DNA of 64,000 nt from Hyphomonadaceae bacterium. GTDB lineage: Bacteria > Pseudomonadota > Alphaproteobacteria > Caulobacterales > Aquidulcibacteraceae. Positions within the stretch are counted from its first letter, which is position 1; each line of letters starts with the position of its first letter. The position numbers were made by a program, and so were the translations under genes. The stretch lies in assembly GCA_016791365.1 (NCBI GenBank), contig JAEUMT010000004.1, forward strand, positions 1 through 64,000. The letters run 5' to 3'. Positions 28,241-36,674 of the stretch are shown one piece after another. Under the pieces are notes generated by a model that was not told the DNA's origin, did not search any database, and saw only the letters and a program-made list of their open reading frames with translations.

Positions 28241-29980
28241 ATGCACGATCTAGTCATCCGCAACGGGACCATCGTCGATGGCTCCGGCAAACCGCGTTTC
28301 ATCGCTGACGTCGCCGTAGATGGCGGTCTCATCACCGCGATTGGCCCTGACATCGGCAAAGGCCGCGAAGAGATCGGTGCCGCCGGCAAGATCGTCGCGC
28401 CCGGCTGGGTCGACATCCACACGCACTATGACGGCCAAGCCACCTGGGACCAGGAAATGGCGCCGTCCTCTTGGCACGGCGTCACCACCGTCGTGATGGG
28501 CAATTGCGGCGTCGGTTTCGCGCCGGCCAAGCCCGACAAACACGATTGGCTCATCGGCCTGATGGAAGGCGTTGAGGACATTCCCGGCACTGCGCTTGCC
28601 GAAGGCATGAGCTGGAACTGGGAAACCTTCCCCGAATATCTCGATGAACTCGAGCGCCTGCCGCGCACCGTCGATGTCGGCACGCACGTCCCGCACGGCT
28701 CGGTGCGCGCCTATGTCATGGGCGAACGCGGCGCGCGCAACGAAGAACCGACTGAAACCGACATCGCGCAAATGTCGAAGGTGGTGGAAGAGGGGCTGCG
28801 CGCCGGCGCGCTCGGCTTCTCAACCTCGCGCACAATCCTGCACCGCTCCGTCGATCGCGAACTTGTGCCCGGCACGACAGCGACGAAGGAAGAACTCCTC
28901 GGCATCGGCCGCGCCATGGGCCGCGTCGGCTACGGCGTCTTTGAAATGGCGTCAGACCTCAAGCGCGAATGGAATGAGTTCGAGTGGATGGGCGAACTCT
29001 CGCGCGAGACCGGCTTGCCGGTGACGTTCGCGGCGCTGCAATCCATCGCCAAGGAACTGCCGCTGCCCGAGCAGATCAGTGAAATGCGCGCGCAAAACAA
29101 GAAGGGCGCCAACATCGTCGCGCAGATCGCATTGCGCGGAAACGGCATCGTCATGGCTTGGCAGGGCACGGTGCATCCCTTCCGCTTCCGTCCAGCCTGG
29201 CTCGAAGTCATCGACAAGCCGTGGGTCGAACAGCTCGCGCATCTGAAAGACCCCGCCTTCAAGCAGCGCATGATCACTGAAGACAACGTCTTCCCCGAGA
29301 GCGACCTCATCGGCCTGATGATGGTCGTCGCCGGCGGCTGGACGCTGCAATACGAGATGGGTCCGAACTTCAACTACGAGCCGACGCAAGCCGAAACCAT
29401 TGCCGCGCGCGCGGCGGAAGCGGGCGTGTCGCCCGTCGAATACGCCTACGACCTGCTGATGCAGAATGATGGCACAGGCTTCGTATATTTTCCGATCCTC
29501 AATTACGCCGACGGCAATCTGAATTTCCTTGAAGATCTGCAAACCGCCGACGATTGCGTGAATTCACTCTCGGATGGCGGCGCCCATTGCGGCACCATTT
29601 GCGATGCCGCTTCGCCAACGTTCATGCTGCAGCACTGGGTGCGCGACCGCGACGGCAAACGCATCACGCTTGAAAACGCCGTGAAACGCCAGTCGCGCGA
29701 CACGGCCGTGCTCTATAGCCTCTCCGATCGCGGCCTGATCGCGCCCGGCTACCTTGCCGACATCAACATCATCGACTTCGACAACGTGAAGCTCGGCAAA
29801 CCATGGCTTGCTTTCGATCTTCCCGCGGGCGGCAAGCGCCTGCTGCAAAAGGCTAGCGGCTACGTCGCCACCATCAAGTCGGGCCAAATTACCTTCCGGG
29901 ACGGCGAATATCTCGGCGTTCACCCGGGCAAACTCATTCGCGGCCCACAAATCGCGCCGCAAGCGATGGCGGCCGAATAG
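28241..29980 (+). CDS. N-acyl-D-amino-acid deacylase family amidohydrolase
   Basis: A 579-residue amidohydrolase. The metal-binding HxH is in DIHTHYDGQ, followed by [15 protein letters not shown]. The late [13 protein letters not shown] contains the catalytic aspartate block of D-aminoacylases. The family hydrolyses N-acyl-D-amino acids or related amides. The ATG at 28241 follows a GGGAGG site, so the frame upstream to 28208 is excluded. There is no export signal, so it is cytoplasmic. The exact substrate is unknown. Confidence 0.85.
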   Translation: MHDLVIRNGTIVDGSGKPRFIADVAVDGGLITAIGPDIGKGREEIGAAGKIVAPGWVDIHTHYDGQATWDQEMAPSSWHGVTTVVMGNCGVGFAPAKPDKHDWLIGLMEGVEDIPGTALAEGMSWNWETFPEYLDELERLPRTVDVGTHVPHGSVRAYVMGERGARNEEPTETDIAQMSKVVEEGLRAGALGFSTSRTILHRSVDRELVPGTTATKEELLGIGRAMGRVGYGVFEMASDLKREWNEFEWMGELSRETGLPVTFAALQSIAKELPLPEQISEMRAQNKKGANIVAQIALRGNGIVMAWQGTVHPFRFRPAWLEVIDKPWVEQLAHLKDPAFKQRMITEDNVFPESDLIGLMMVVAGGWTLQYEMGPNFNYEPTQAETIAARAAEAGVSPVEYAYDLLMQNDGTGFVYFPILNYADGNLNFLEDLQTADDCVNSLSDGGAHCGTICDAASPTFMLQHWVRDRDGKRITLENAVKRQSRDTAVLYSLSDRGLIAPGYLADINIIDFDNVKLGKPWLAFDLPAGGKRLLQKASGYVATIKSGQITFRDGEYLGVHPGKLIRGPQIAPQAMAAE

Positions 29981-30055
29981 GGCGCGCCTCAGTTCGGCCC
30001 TCAGCTGCGGTTTATGTCCGGGGAGCTACGCTGCGGCTGTAGGTGAGGATAAGGC

Positions 30056-30535
30056 ATGATGTTTCGGTCGGCGTTTCTTGGTCTTGCGGCGGCGATTTGC
30101 CTTGCGGCGTGCGCCAGCGCGCCAACACCGGCGCCCGCGGACATCCGCCAAATCGTTTCGACGACTTCGTTCGGCATGTGCGTGGGCTATTGCACGACGC
30201 GACTCGAAATCTCCGAGGGCCGCGCTGTCCTCATTCGCGAAGCGCGCGGTGGGCGTGGCGCGCCGCAAAATCTCCCCGCACAACGCTTCACCACCGTGCT
30301 AACGCCTGACGAGTGGGACGCAATTGAAGCGCTTGCCGCAAACACAGATCTCTCCGGCCTTGAGCCCGTGATCGGCTGCCCCGATTGCGCCGATGGCGGC
30401 GCGGAATCGCTTGCCATTGCCGGGACCGGTCAAGAGAGGGGCATATCGTTTGAATACGGGGCCGCAATCCCGCAAGCGGCGCCCTTGCTTGAGCGCGTTC
30501 GTGCGCTGCGTGCGCGCCTGACGCCGGCCGAATAA
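30056..30535 (+). CDS. Small lipoprotein, DUF6438-like
   Basis: A 159-residue protein with a lipoprotein signal ending LAACAS. The mature part has STTSFGMCVGYCTTRLEI, like the cysteine-pair start of DUF6438 proteins, and a second pair in VIGCPDCADG. A further related-looking lipoprotein gene follows at 30600. Function is unknown. Start codons at 30056 and 30059 are equally possible. Confidence 0.65.
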   Translation: MMFRSAFLGLAAAICLAACASAPTPAPADIRQIVSTTSFGMCVGYCTTRLEISEGRAVLIREARGGRGAPQNLPAQRFTTVLTPDEWDAIEALAANTDLSGLEPVIGCPDCADGGAESLAIAGTGQERGISFEYGAAIPQAAPLLERVRALRARLTPAE

Positions 30536-30599
30536 GCTTCGCCTTATCTTTACCGCAAGCTCGCACGAGGCTGCGCGTGCGAGGTGGAGGCTTGGTCTC

Positions 30600-31079
30600 A
30601 TGCGCGCGTTTGGCGTCGCTACGCTCTGCTTATTGCTGGCTGGGTGCTTCTCTTCAAACGGCCCGGTGTTTTCGGAAGATCGTGGTCAGTGCCCGTTCAC
30701 AACGCCGACACTCTACGAAGAGACGGAAGAGCCGAACCGATTCAGGTTCGAAACCGAGGGCCATTACTGTAAAGTCACCGGATCCGACGGTGACGTAACA
30801 CTGGCGCTTTTCATTCCGATCGGCCGCGAGCGCTGGATCGTTCAGGGCGACGAAGCCAGCCCCACCTACATGATCATGCGCCGTAGCGGCGATCGGTTGA
30901 CGCAATATCTGCCGCGCTGCCAGGACTATTCCGCGTCGCATCTGCGTCGCCTTGGCATTACGTTCGATGAAGAACGTCGCTATTGCACCGTCACCGAAGC
31001 CCGTCAGATCGAAACACTCTTTCGATCTGCTCGTGGACGCATGATGGGTGCGTATCGTCGCGTGCGCGAGGAACGCTAG
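30600..31079 (+). CDS. Small lipoprotein of unknown function
   Basis: A 159-residue protein with a short signal and lipobox LLAGCFS. GGAGG lies 9 bases before the ATG. Three to four cysteines in the mature part suggest disulfides. I recognise no family. Its end overlaps that of the convergent TetR gene by 4 bases. Confidence 0.6.
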   Translation: MRAFGVATLCLLLAGCFSSNGPVFSEDRGQCPFTTPTLYEETEEPNRFRFETEGHYCKVTGSDGDVTLALFIPIGRERWIVQGDEASPTYMIMRRSGDRLTQYLPRCQDYSASHLRRLGITFDEERRYCTVTEARQIETLFRSARGRMMGAYRRVREER

Positions 31080-31657
31080 TTCGCCAGCAGCGCCGCCGCC
31101 AGCGCTTGCATTGCGCGTGAGGCGTTGAGGTGCGGCGCTGTCGAACGCTGCGCCTTCGAGAGAACGAACGCGCCCTCCATCGAGGCTAGAAACGCGGATG
31201 CAAACACCGCCGCGTTGGCCTCGCTCATGCCCCGCGCATGCGCTGCCCGCGCGATCGCCGCTTCCCATGCTGCAAAGCAATCGCGAATGGCGACGGCCAA
31301 CAATTTATCATCGACGCCGAAACCCGCGGCGATCGCCGCAATCGGGCAGGAGCCGTCGAATTCGCAGCCTTTCGATTCCTTGGCGGTGGTCTTGAAGACG
31401 CTGATGATGAAGGTGTCGATATCGACACCGCTTTCATCCAGTTCGCGAAAGCGCGCTGCGGTGCGTTCCGCGAAGCCGTTGATGACTTCCGCGCCGATCT
31501 GCTCCTTGCCGCCGGGAAAGTGGAAATAGAGTGAGCCGCGCGGCGCGCCGGATTTTTCCAGCAGCTCCGCGATGCCGATGCCTTCATAGCCGCGCGCGCG
31601 AAACAGGCTCGAAGCCGCGGTGAGCATGTTTTCGCGAGCAGATGAAACTTTTGCCAT
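31076..31657 (-). CDS. TetR/AcrR-family regulator, LmrA/YxaF-like
   Basis: A 193-residue repressor. The N-terminal helix-turn-helix (IAELLEKSGAPRGSLYFHFP, then GGKEQIGAEV) matches the LmrA/YxaF (QdoR) branch, as does the GSCPIAAIAAGFG turn in the ligand domain. Two copies of GACCGGTC lie in its promoter region (31683-31717), and the right-hand copy fits the LmrA/YxaF box consensus as I recall it. It is divergent from a small exported protein gene. The ligand is unknown; flavonoids induce the Bacillus members. Confidence 0.85.
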   Translation of the reverse strand: MAKVSSARENMLTAASSLFRARGYEGIGIAELLEKSGAPRGSLYFHFPGGKEQIGAEVINGFAERTAARFRELDESGVDIDTFIISVFKTTAKESKGCEFDGSCPIAAIAAGFGVDDKLLAVAIRDCFAAWEAAIARAAHARGMSEANAAVFASAFLASMEGAFVLSKAQRSTAPHLNASRAMQALAAALLAN

Positions 31658-31682
31658 TCGCGAAAAATAGCACTTGTATGAC

Positions 31683-31717
31683 GACCGGTCTAGTGATAAC
31701 TAGGAAATAGACCGGTC
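31683..31717. promoter_or_regulatory. Two palindromic TetR boxes
   Basis: Two perfect 8-base palindromes GACCGGTC at 31683-31690 and 31710-31717, 27 bases centre to centre, each extended as TAGACCGGTC in opposite orientation. They lie between the divergent TetR gene and the small exported protein gene, and are ideally placed for autoregulation. Confidence 0.7.
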
Positions 31718-31757
31718 ATCATAGTGGTCCCGGTCACCTCACTCCCCGGAGGGTCCA

Positions 31758-32072
31758 ATGAGAAATTTCCTTATGTCCGCCATGGCGTTAACCGCCGTTC
31801 TGGTTATCCCTGGCGTCGCCAGCGCCGATGACGTCGCTGATCGCAACCAGGCGATCTCGCTCTGCCGCGCCGAAGTCCAGGCCCAGGCCGGCGCCGACGC
31901 CACCGTTCGTCTCGACCAGGTCCGCGTTCGTCCGCGCGCCGTGCGGGTCGAACTTGATTTGTGGCGCGACGGCCAGCTCCAGAACGTCCGCTGCGACGTC
32001 TCGCGCGGCCGGGATCAGCTGACGATCGCTTCGATCAGCCCGGCGCTGCAGACCGCGTCGCTCACCCGCTAA
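31758..32072 (+). CDS. Small exported protein of unknown function
   Basis: A 104-residue protein with a signal peptide (cut after GVASA, near residue 23). The mature part is about 80 residues with one Cys pair. The Shine-Dalgarno GGAGGG is 7 bases before the ATG. It is the divergent neighbour and probable target of the TetR regulator. No family is recognised. Confidence 0.65.
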   Translation: MRNFLMSAMALTAVLVIPGVASADDVADRNQAISLCRAEVQAQAGADATVRLDQVRVRPRAVRVELDLWRDGQLQNVRCDVSRGRDQLTIASISPALQTASLTR

Positions 32073-32221
32073 CTCCTGCCCTGAACCAGGCGTCCTCCGC
32101 CTCCCGCGTGGACGTTCCCACTGGCGCCCTTCGTTCCTCCCAATTCCTGGAGGCGCGGGGGCGCCATTTCTTTGGAGCGAATGCGGTTGGCGGATCACAT
32201 GTCCGCCCGTAAGCAGCGCGC

Positions 32222-32824
32222 ATGGAGATCAAGCCGCTCTTCGTCACCAAGCTCTACCGCGCCGCACTCGTTGGCGTGGACAATGCCGCGCTGTTGAAGA
32301 GTTGCCGCGTTATCGCTGAAGACGATGAAGCCGGGCTGAGCTGGAGCAGGGAGCACGGTTATAAGGGCTACACTTCATACGCGTCGCTCGATGATCTCCC
32401 GAGGCGCGATCCGGAGTTTGGGGCGTTGGTGAAGGCGTTGGATAAGCACGCCGCCGCGTTCGCGCGGGAGCTGCATCTCGATCTTGAGCGCCGGAAGTTA
32501 AAACTCGACTCAATCTGGATCAATGTGCTGGAGCCGAACGGCGTTCACACCAGCCACATCCATCCGCACTCGGTGCTGAGCGGCACCTATTATGTCGACG
32601 TGCCCAACAACGCCTCGGCGCTGAAACTCGAGGATCCGCGTCACGCCATGATGATGGCGGCGCCTAAGCGCCTCGACGATGCGCCGGAAAACGAGCGGAC
32701 GTTCGTTTACATCGCGCCGAAGGCTGGCGAGGTGCTGATGTGGGAGAGCTTCGTGCGCCATGAAGTGCCGATGAACCAGGCCCGCAAGTCTCGCGTCAGC
32801 GTGAGCTTCAATTACGGCTGGTGA
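32222..32824 (+). CDS. TIGR02466-family putative 2OG-Fe(II) oxygenase
   Basis: A 200-residue non-haem iron oxygenase. Iron and cosubstrate ligands are visible: SHIHPHS (His) with the following acidic residue, a later RHEV histidine, and Arg/Ser in KSRVSVSFNYGW. The family hydroxylates unknown substrates. It is not clearly in an operon with the alpha/beta hydrolase that starts 33 bases later, although the short gap allows it. Confidence 0.8.
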   Translation: MEIKPLFVTKLYRAALVGVDNAALLKSCRVIAEDDEAGLSWSREHGYKGYTSYASLDDLPRRDPEFGALVKALDKHAAAFARELHLDLERRKLKLDSIWINVLEPNGVHTSHIHPHSVLSGTYYVDVPNNASALKLEDPRHAMMMAAPKRLDDAPENERTFVYIAPKAGEVLMWESFVRHEVPMNQARKSRVSVSFNYGW

Positions 32825-32857
32825 CGCTCTAGGCTCGGTGCAAACGGAGCTTTGTTC

Positions 32858-33931
32858 ATGTCCTTCGCCGCAGCTGTGATCGCATTGGCTTTGCAGGGTG
32901 CGCCGGTCAGCGCGCCGCCCGCGCCGCAATACACGCCGGCCGAGGCCGATTTTGTCGCGCGCAATGTCGAATTCCGCTCCGGCGAGCGAATGGACGAAGT
33001 GCGCATCCATTATCAAACGCTCGGGCGTCCGCACCGGGATCGGCATGGGCAGATCGATAACGCGGTGCTGCTCCTGCACGGCACCGGCGGAAGCGGACGG
33101 CAGTTTCTCGCGCCGCAATTTGCCGGCGAACTCTTCGGCCCCGGCCAGCCGCTTGATATCGAGCGCTACTACATCGTGATGCCCGACAATGTCGGCCACG
33201 GCCGCTCATCGAAGCCGTCGGACGGCTTGCGCATGCGCTTCCCGCATTACGATTACGACGACATGGTCGCACTGCAGCATCGCTTGCTGGCTGAGGGTCT
33301 GCGCGTGCGCCGCGCGCGGCTCATTCTCGGCACCTCGATGGGCTGCATGCACGCGTTTGTGTGGGGCGAGACCTATCCGGACTTCGCGCGCGCGCTGATG
33401 CCGCTGGCGTGTGAGCCGATCGAGATCGCGGGGCTCAACCGTATGTGGCGCCAGCTGATCATTGACGGCATCCAGAACGATCCGGCGTGGAATGGCGGCG
33501 AATATTCCGCGCAGCCTGCGCAAGGTTTGCGGACAGCGGCTTCGATCCTGCAAGTCGCCGGCGCCGCGCCACTTTATTTCCAAGAGCAATGGCCGACGCG
33601 CGATGCGGCGACGGCGGAAATCCGCGGCCGTGTCGATCGCGCCATCGCGGGGCTCGATGCGAACGACATGATCTATCAGTTCGAGAGCTCGCGGACGTAC
33701 AATCCCTGGCCCAATCTTGAGCGCATCACGGCGCCCATGATGTGGATCAACAGCGCCGACGATTTCATCAATCCGCGCAATTTCACCTATCCACGGGACG
33801 CATTGGCGCGCATGGGCGCCAATGCCCGGTTTCGCATGATCGAAGAATCCAACACGACCCGCGGGCACGGCACGCATACGTGGGCGGTGAACTGGAAGCA
33901 GGATTTGGTGGAGCTGCTGGCGCGAAGCTAG
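32858..33931 (+). CDS. Exported alpha/beta hydrolase, MetX-like fold
   Basis: A 357-residue protein. A signal peptide precedes the domain. The oxyanion region is LLHGTGGSG, the nucleophile elbow GTSMGC (Ser), the acid in INSADD and the histidine in RGHGTHTW. The overall pattern resembles homoserine O-acetyltransferases, but the export signal suggests an esterase or hydrolase of the periplasm. GGAG lies 8 bases before the ATG at 32858; the TTG at 32852 is less likely. Confidence 0.8.
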   Translation: MSFAAAVIALALQGAPVSAPPAPQYTPAEADFVARNVEFRSGERMDEVRIHYQTLGRPHRDRHGQIDNAVLLLHGTGGSGRQFLAPQFAGELFGPGQPLDIERYYIVMPDNVGHGRSSKPSDGLRMRFPHYDYDDMVALQHRLLAEGLRVRRARLILGTSMGCMHAFVWGETYPDFARALMPLACEPIEIAGLNRMWRQLIIDGIQNDPAWNGGEYSAQPAQGLRTAASILQVAGAAPLYFQEQWPTRDAATAEIRGRVDRAIAGLDANDMIYQFESSRTYNPWPNLERITAPMMWINSADDFINPRNFTYPRDALARMGANARFRMIEESNTTRGHGTHTWAVNWKQDLVELLARS

Positions 33932-33938
33932 GAACTAT

Positions 33939-33965
33939 CCCCCTCTCCGCAAGGGAGAAGGGGAG
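33939..33965. terminator. Bidirectional terminator hairpin
   Basis: CCCCTCTCC / GGGAGAAGGGG arms with a GCAA loop (one bulge) between the convergent alpha/beta hydrolase and DUF4440 genes. Confidence 0.55.
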
Positions 33966-33969
33966 TGTC

Positions 33970-34443
33970 TTAGCTATGCGGATCGTATGACGACACGTGA
34001 TTGAGCGAGATCACCCAGCGGCCATTGATTTTTCGCATGAGGCGCGTGTTGATGCCTTCCTGCGCGCGCTCCGGGCGTTCGAGACGATAGTGGCTGACCA
34101 GCATCGCCGCATCGGGCGCCAGCATGTCGACGCTGATGTCGTAGAAGTGCAGCGCGCCGCGCCGATCCGCCGAGCCGCCATAATCGCGCACGTAATGATC
34201 CAGCGTGCCTTGCCAGCCATCTTGAATGCGTCCGTTTGAAACGAAGGTGACGCCCGGGTTTTCAAACCCCGCCATGTAGCCTTCAAAGTCGCCGCGATTC
34301 CAGGCCGCTTCCATGGTCGCGATGAGCGCGCGGATTTCCGCTTCGTCCTGCGCGGCGCTAACCGTAACGGGCGCGCTTTGCGTTTGCGCGCACGCCGCCA
34401 GCGGCGCCGCCGCCAGGATCAAAGCCGCCAGAAATGCGCGCAT
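33970..34443 (-). CDS. SnoaL/DUF4440-like lipoprotein
   Basis: A 157-residue protein with a lipoprotein signal ending LAACAQ. The cystatin-like NTF2 fold follows (IRALIATMEAAWNRGDFEGYM, then FVSNGRIQDGW and WVISLNHVSS). Such domains bind small hydrophobic ligands or act as enzymes. The start at 34443 is chosen from the signal peptide; the frame continues upstream into the MerR gene without family sequence. Confidence 0.75.
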   Translation of the reverse strand: MRAFLAALILAAAPLAACAQTQSAPVTVSAAQDEAEIRALIATMEAAWNRGDFEGYMAGFENPGVTFVSNGRIQDGWQGTLDHYVRDYGGSADRRGALHFYDISVDMLAPDAAMLVSHYRLERPERAQEGINTRLMRKINGRWVISLNHVSSYDPHS

Positions 34444-34532
34444 GTTTTCCCCCGATGCTCGATGGCGCAAGCGTAGCGAGTGCGAATGCGGGCGTCGATG
34501 CGAGTTTTCGCGGGATCGCGTCGGCGATCGCG

Positions 34533-34997
34533 CTAGCTCTTCCTCTTGCCGGCCTTGGATACGTTTCTTGCTGATTTGCGCGTGCGGCTTTCCGGAACAC
34601 GAATGGCGCCGGCGGCTGCGGCTGCGAGCAACTTGCGAAAGGTGGGGCATTCGAAATGGCTGGGCGCGCGGCAGACAGCGGCGTGACGCAGGCCGTCACG
34701 CATGGCCCTGATGCGAACGATGGACCGATCGAGTTCATCCGCTTTGGCGGAGAGCAGCGCGCGATCGATGTGAACCCGGCCGGTTGGTGAGAATACGTTG
34801 GCGATTTCATTCAGCGAAAATCCGGCCGCGCGCGCCAGGGTGATGAGAGCCAGGCGTTCGTACACGGACGCATCGAATTGCCGGCGCAGACCCTTTCGGC
34901 CCACCGAGGCGATAAGCCTCCGTTCTTCGTAGAAGCGCAGTGTCGAAGCCGGAACGCCGGAACGGCGCGCGACTTCGGCAATATCCGGAAAAGGCAT
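34533..34997 (-). CDS. MerR-family transcriptional activator with a CX7C sensor motif
   Basis: A 154-residue regulator. The winged helix begins at DIAEVARRSGVPASTLRFYEE, followed by the long dimer helix. The C-terminal region has VCRAPSHFECP, two cysteines seven residues apart, the spacing used by CueR-type metal sensors. The four-cysteine iron-sulfur site of SoxR is absent. The start at 34997 adjoins a divergent promoter with a 19-bp spacer (34999-35029). Its likely targets are the DUF2938 and DUF2798 membrane protein genes. Confidence 0.85.
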   Translation of the reverse strand: MPFPDIAEVARRSGVPASTLRFYEERRLIASVGRKGLRRQFDASVYERLALITLARAAGFSLNEIANVFSPTGRVHIDRALLSAKADELDRSIVRIRAMRDGLRHAAVCRAPSHFECPTFRKLLAAAAAGAIRVPESRTRKSARNVSKAGKRKS

Positions 34998-34998
34998 C

Positions 34999-35029
34999 TT
35001 GACCTCAAGTGAACTTGAAGAGGTAGCAT
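34999..35029 (+). promoter_or_regulatory. MerR-type promoter with 19-bp spacer and palindromic operator
   Basis: The -35 box TTGACC (34999-35004) and -10 box TAGCAT (35024-35029) are 19 bases apart. The spacer holds TCAAGT-GA-ACTTGA (35005-35018). The over-long spacer with a centred inverted repeat is the hallmark of MerR-activated promoters. The half sites resemble the SoxR box. It drives the DUF2938 gene. Confidence 0.8.
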
Positions 35030-35066
35030 CGGCGCCTTGAGTTGGCAAAGCGCGGAGGCGCCCATA

Positions 35067-35537
35067 TTGAACGCGATCCTGATCGGCATTGGCGCGACCG
35101 CCTTTATGGACCTCACGTCCGTCGTGCGCGCGTGGCTCGGCGCGCCATTTCCGGACTACGGACTGGTTGGCCGATGGTTGGCGCACGTGGCGCGGGGGCG
35201 CGTGCGCCATGACGCGATCGCGACATCCGCGGCTGTAGAGGGCGAGGCGCTGATCGGCTGGGGTGCGCACTATGCGATTGGCGTTGGTTACGCCGCGCTC
35301 TTGCTGACGGCATGGCCGGCTTGGGCGGCGGCGCCTTCACTTGCGCCCGCAATGTTTGTCGGCGTCGCTACGGTGTTGGCGCCGTTTCTCATCATGCAGC
35401 CGGGCATGGGCGCGGGACTCTTTGCGTCACGTATGGCCGATCCCGGCTTGGCGCGACTGCGCAGTTTGACCTCGCACGCGCTTTTCGGGCTTGGGCTCTA
35501 CGCGGCCGGCCTCGCTCGCGCAGCTCTTCTTCCGTGA
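35067..35537 (+). CDS. DUF2938 family membrane protein
   Basis: A 156-residue polytopic protein of the DUF2938 family (ILIGIGATAFMDLTSVV, then GALIGWGAHY-like and LMQPGMGAGLFASRMADP). The TTG at 35067 is preferred because GGAGG ends 8 bases before it. The in-frame TTG at 35037 would lie at the predicted transcription start of the MerR promoter. Function is unknown. It is regulated by the divergent MerR protein by strong inference. Confidence 0.8.
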   Translation: MNAILIGIGATAFMDLTSVVRAWLGAPFPDYGLVGRWLAHVARGRVRHDAIATSAAVEGEALIGWGAHYAIGVGYAALLLTAWPAWAAAPSLAPAMFVGVATVLAPFLIMQPGMGAGLFASRMADPGLARLRSLTSHALFGLGLYAAGLARAALLP

Positions 35538-35567
35538 TCCACGAATTTCAAAGCAAGGAGTATATTC

Positions 35568-35825
35568 ATGTCTATCAATACCTCGAGTCGGCGATTGCCC
35601 GCGCGCTATGCGGCAATCATGATGCCGTTCGTTCTTTCGATCGTGATGTCGATGGTTGTGTCGGCGGTCTCGACACTCAAGACCATTGGCTTCAGCGAAG
35701 CATTCTTCGCGGCTTGGCCGATCGCGTGGCTTCTGTCCTGGCTTGTGGCTTTGCCGACGCTGCTGCTGGTGCTGCCCATGGTGCGCCGCATCGTGGCCCT
35801 GGTCGTTGAACCCGCGCCGCGCTGA
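35568..35825 (+). CDS. DUF2798 family membrane protein
   Basis: An 85-residue protein with two membrane helices (AIMMPFVLSIVMSMVVSAVS and FFAAWPIAWLLSWLVALPT), matching DUF2798. AAGGAG lies 9 bases before the ATG. It lies 30 bases after the DUF2938 gene, so both should share the MerR-controlled transcript. Function is unknown. Confidence 0.8.
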   Translation: MSINTSSRRLPARYAAIMMPFVLSIVMSMVVSAVSTLKTIGFSEAFFAAWPIAWLLSWLVALPTLLLVLPMVRRIVALVVEPAPR

Positions 35826-35871
35826 CAAGAAAGAAAGCCCCAGCGCGGGTTAGCGTGCGTGCTTGAAGGTC

Positions 35872-35916
35872 GGAGCGCGGGCCTCGGCCTCGCATGCGTG
35901 CCGAGGCTCGCGCTCC
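35872..35916. terminator. Long hairpin between convergent genes
   Basis: 17-base arms (35872-35888 and 35900-35916) pair with one mismatch around an 11-base loop, between the DUF2798 gene and the ParE-like toxin gene. Probably ends transcripts from both sides. Confidence 0.6.
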
Positions 35917-35957
35917 AACTCGTCGGCGCCGCGCCCATTCTGTCCCGCGTCTTGTGG

Positions 35958-36242
35958 TCAGCTACGATCTTCTTTGCCGTGCCAAATGCGGGTGATCAGC
36001 ACCGTGTCATCGAACACGCGATAGCGGATGATGTAACCACTCTTGCCGTGGCGAAGGACGAGTTGACGGTATCCGTCGCCTGTCTCTTTACCCAGGTCGG
36101 GAAAGCGCCGCAGATTCCGAAGGCCGCGAATAATCCGTGCGATCGCGCGCGCGGCTTGTCGCTTGCTCTCTGTCGCGATGAAGACTTGTAGCCGTTCCAG
36201 GTCGGCATCGGCATGCCGCGAATAAATAAGCTTGCGCCGCAC
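35958..36242 (-). CDS. RelE/ParE-family toxin
   Basis: A 94-residue ParE-type toxin: LIYSRHADADLERLQVFIA at the start and the C-terminal strand YIIRYRVFDDTVLITRIWHGKEDR are diagnostic. ParE proteins poison gyrase; RelE-type members cut mRNA on ribosomes. The YRVFDD and IWH features favour the ParE branch. The antitoxin gene ends 5 bases upstream in the same transcript. Confidence 0.85.
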   Translation of the reverse strand: MRRKLIYSRHADADLERLQVFIATESKRQAARAIARIIRGLRNLRRFPDLGKETGDGYRQLVLRHGKSGYIIRYRVFDDTVLITRIWHGKEDRS

Positions 36243-36247
36243 CGACG

Positions 36248-36544
36248 CTATTTGAGCTTACGCGGACGTGGGCGCGGCAGAGGATTGGCCGTGGTGAGCG
36301 AGCGCAGCCACGCTTCGACCTCTTCGCCAGGAATGCCCATGCCGGTGCGCTCGAAATCTTCGAAAGCGGCAATATCTTCTTCGACACCAAAGTCCGGTTC
36401 GGCATCGTCAGCGCCAAGGGCGATGTCCCAGGCGATCTGCTGGCGCACGTATTCCTCCGGTGTCAGCCCACGCGCCTCGGCGGCCGCGCGGACTTCATCC
36501 AGGAGCGGACCGGTGAGGGAGATGGTGAGCGTGTCGGCCGGCAT
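36248..36544 (-). CDS. Ribbon-helix-helix antitoxin (ParD-like)
   Basis: A 98-residue protein. The N-terminal ribbon-helix-helix (LTISLTGPLLDEVRAAAEARGLTPEEYV) binds DNA. The acidic C-terminus (EDIAAFEDFERTGMGI) should wrap and neutralise the toxin encoded 5 bases downstream. A 13-base palindrome lies directly upstream of the ATG (36549-36561), consistent with autoregulation by the complex. Confidence 0.82.
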   Translation of the reverse strand: MPADTLTISLTGPLLDEVRAAAEARGLTPEEYVRQQIAWDIALGADDAEPDFGVEEDIAAFEDFERTGMGIPGEEVEAWLRSLTTANPLPRPRPRKLK

Positions 36545-36548
36545 AGTG

Positions 36549-36561
36549 GCTAGTCACTAGC
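36549..36561. promoter_or_regulatory. Toxin-antitoxin operator palindrome
   Basis: A perfect GCTAGT-C-ACTAGC palindrome 4 bases upstream of the antitoxin start codon, the expected place for an RHH antitoxin operator. Confidence 0.55.
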
Positions 36562-36580
36562 ACAATTCCGCCGCGTCGTC

Positions 36581-36606
36581 ATTCCGGGGCTCAGCGCAAC
36601 CGGAAT
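36581..36606. repeat. Short intergenic inverted repeat
   Basis: ATTCCGG / CCGGAAT arms around a 12-base loop, in the 130-bp gap between the toxin-antitoxin pair and the next gene. Similar ATTCC...GGAAT hairpin sequence occurs at 43027-43076, so both may be copies of one dispersed element. Confidence 0.35.
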
Positions 36607-36674
36607 CTAGGGGCAACTGCGGGTTTGCGAGCACGCCGCCAGCGGCGCTTCCGCAAGGATGAAAGCTGCCAAAG

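Noticed and set aside
34533-34997. The MerR protein as SoxR, because of the CCTCAAGT-type operator
   Set aside because: The four-cysteine iron-sulfur motif of SoxR is missing; only a CX7C pair is present.
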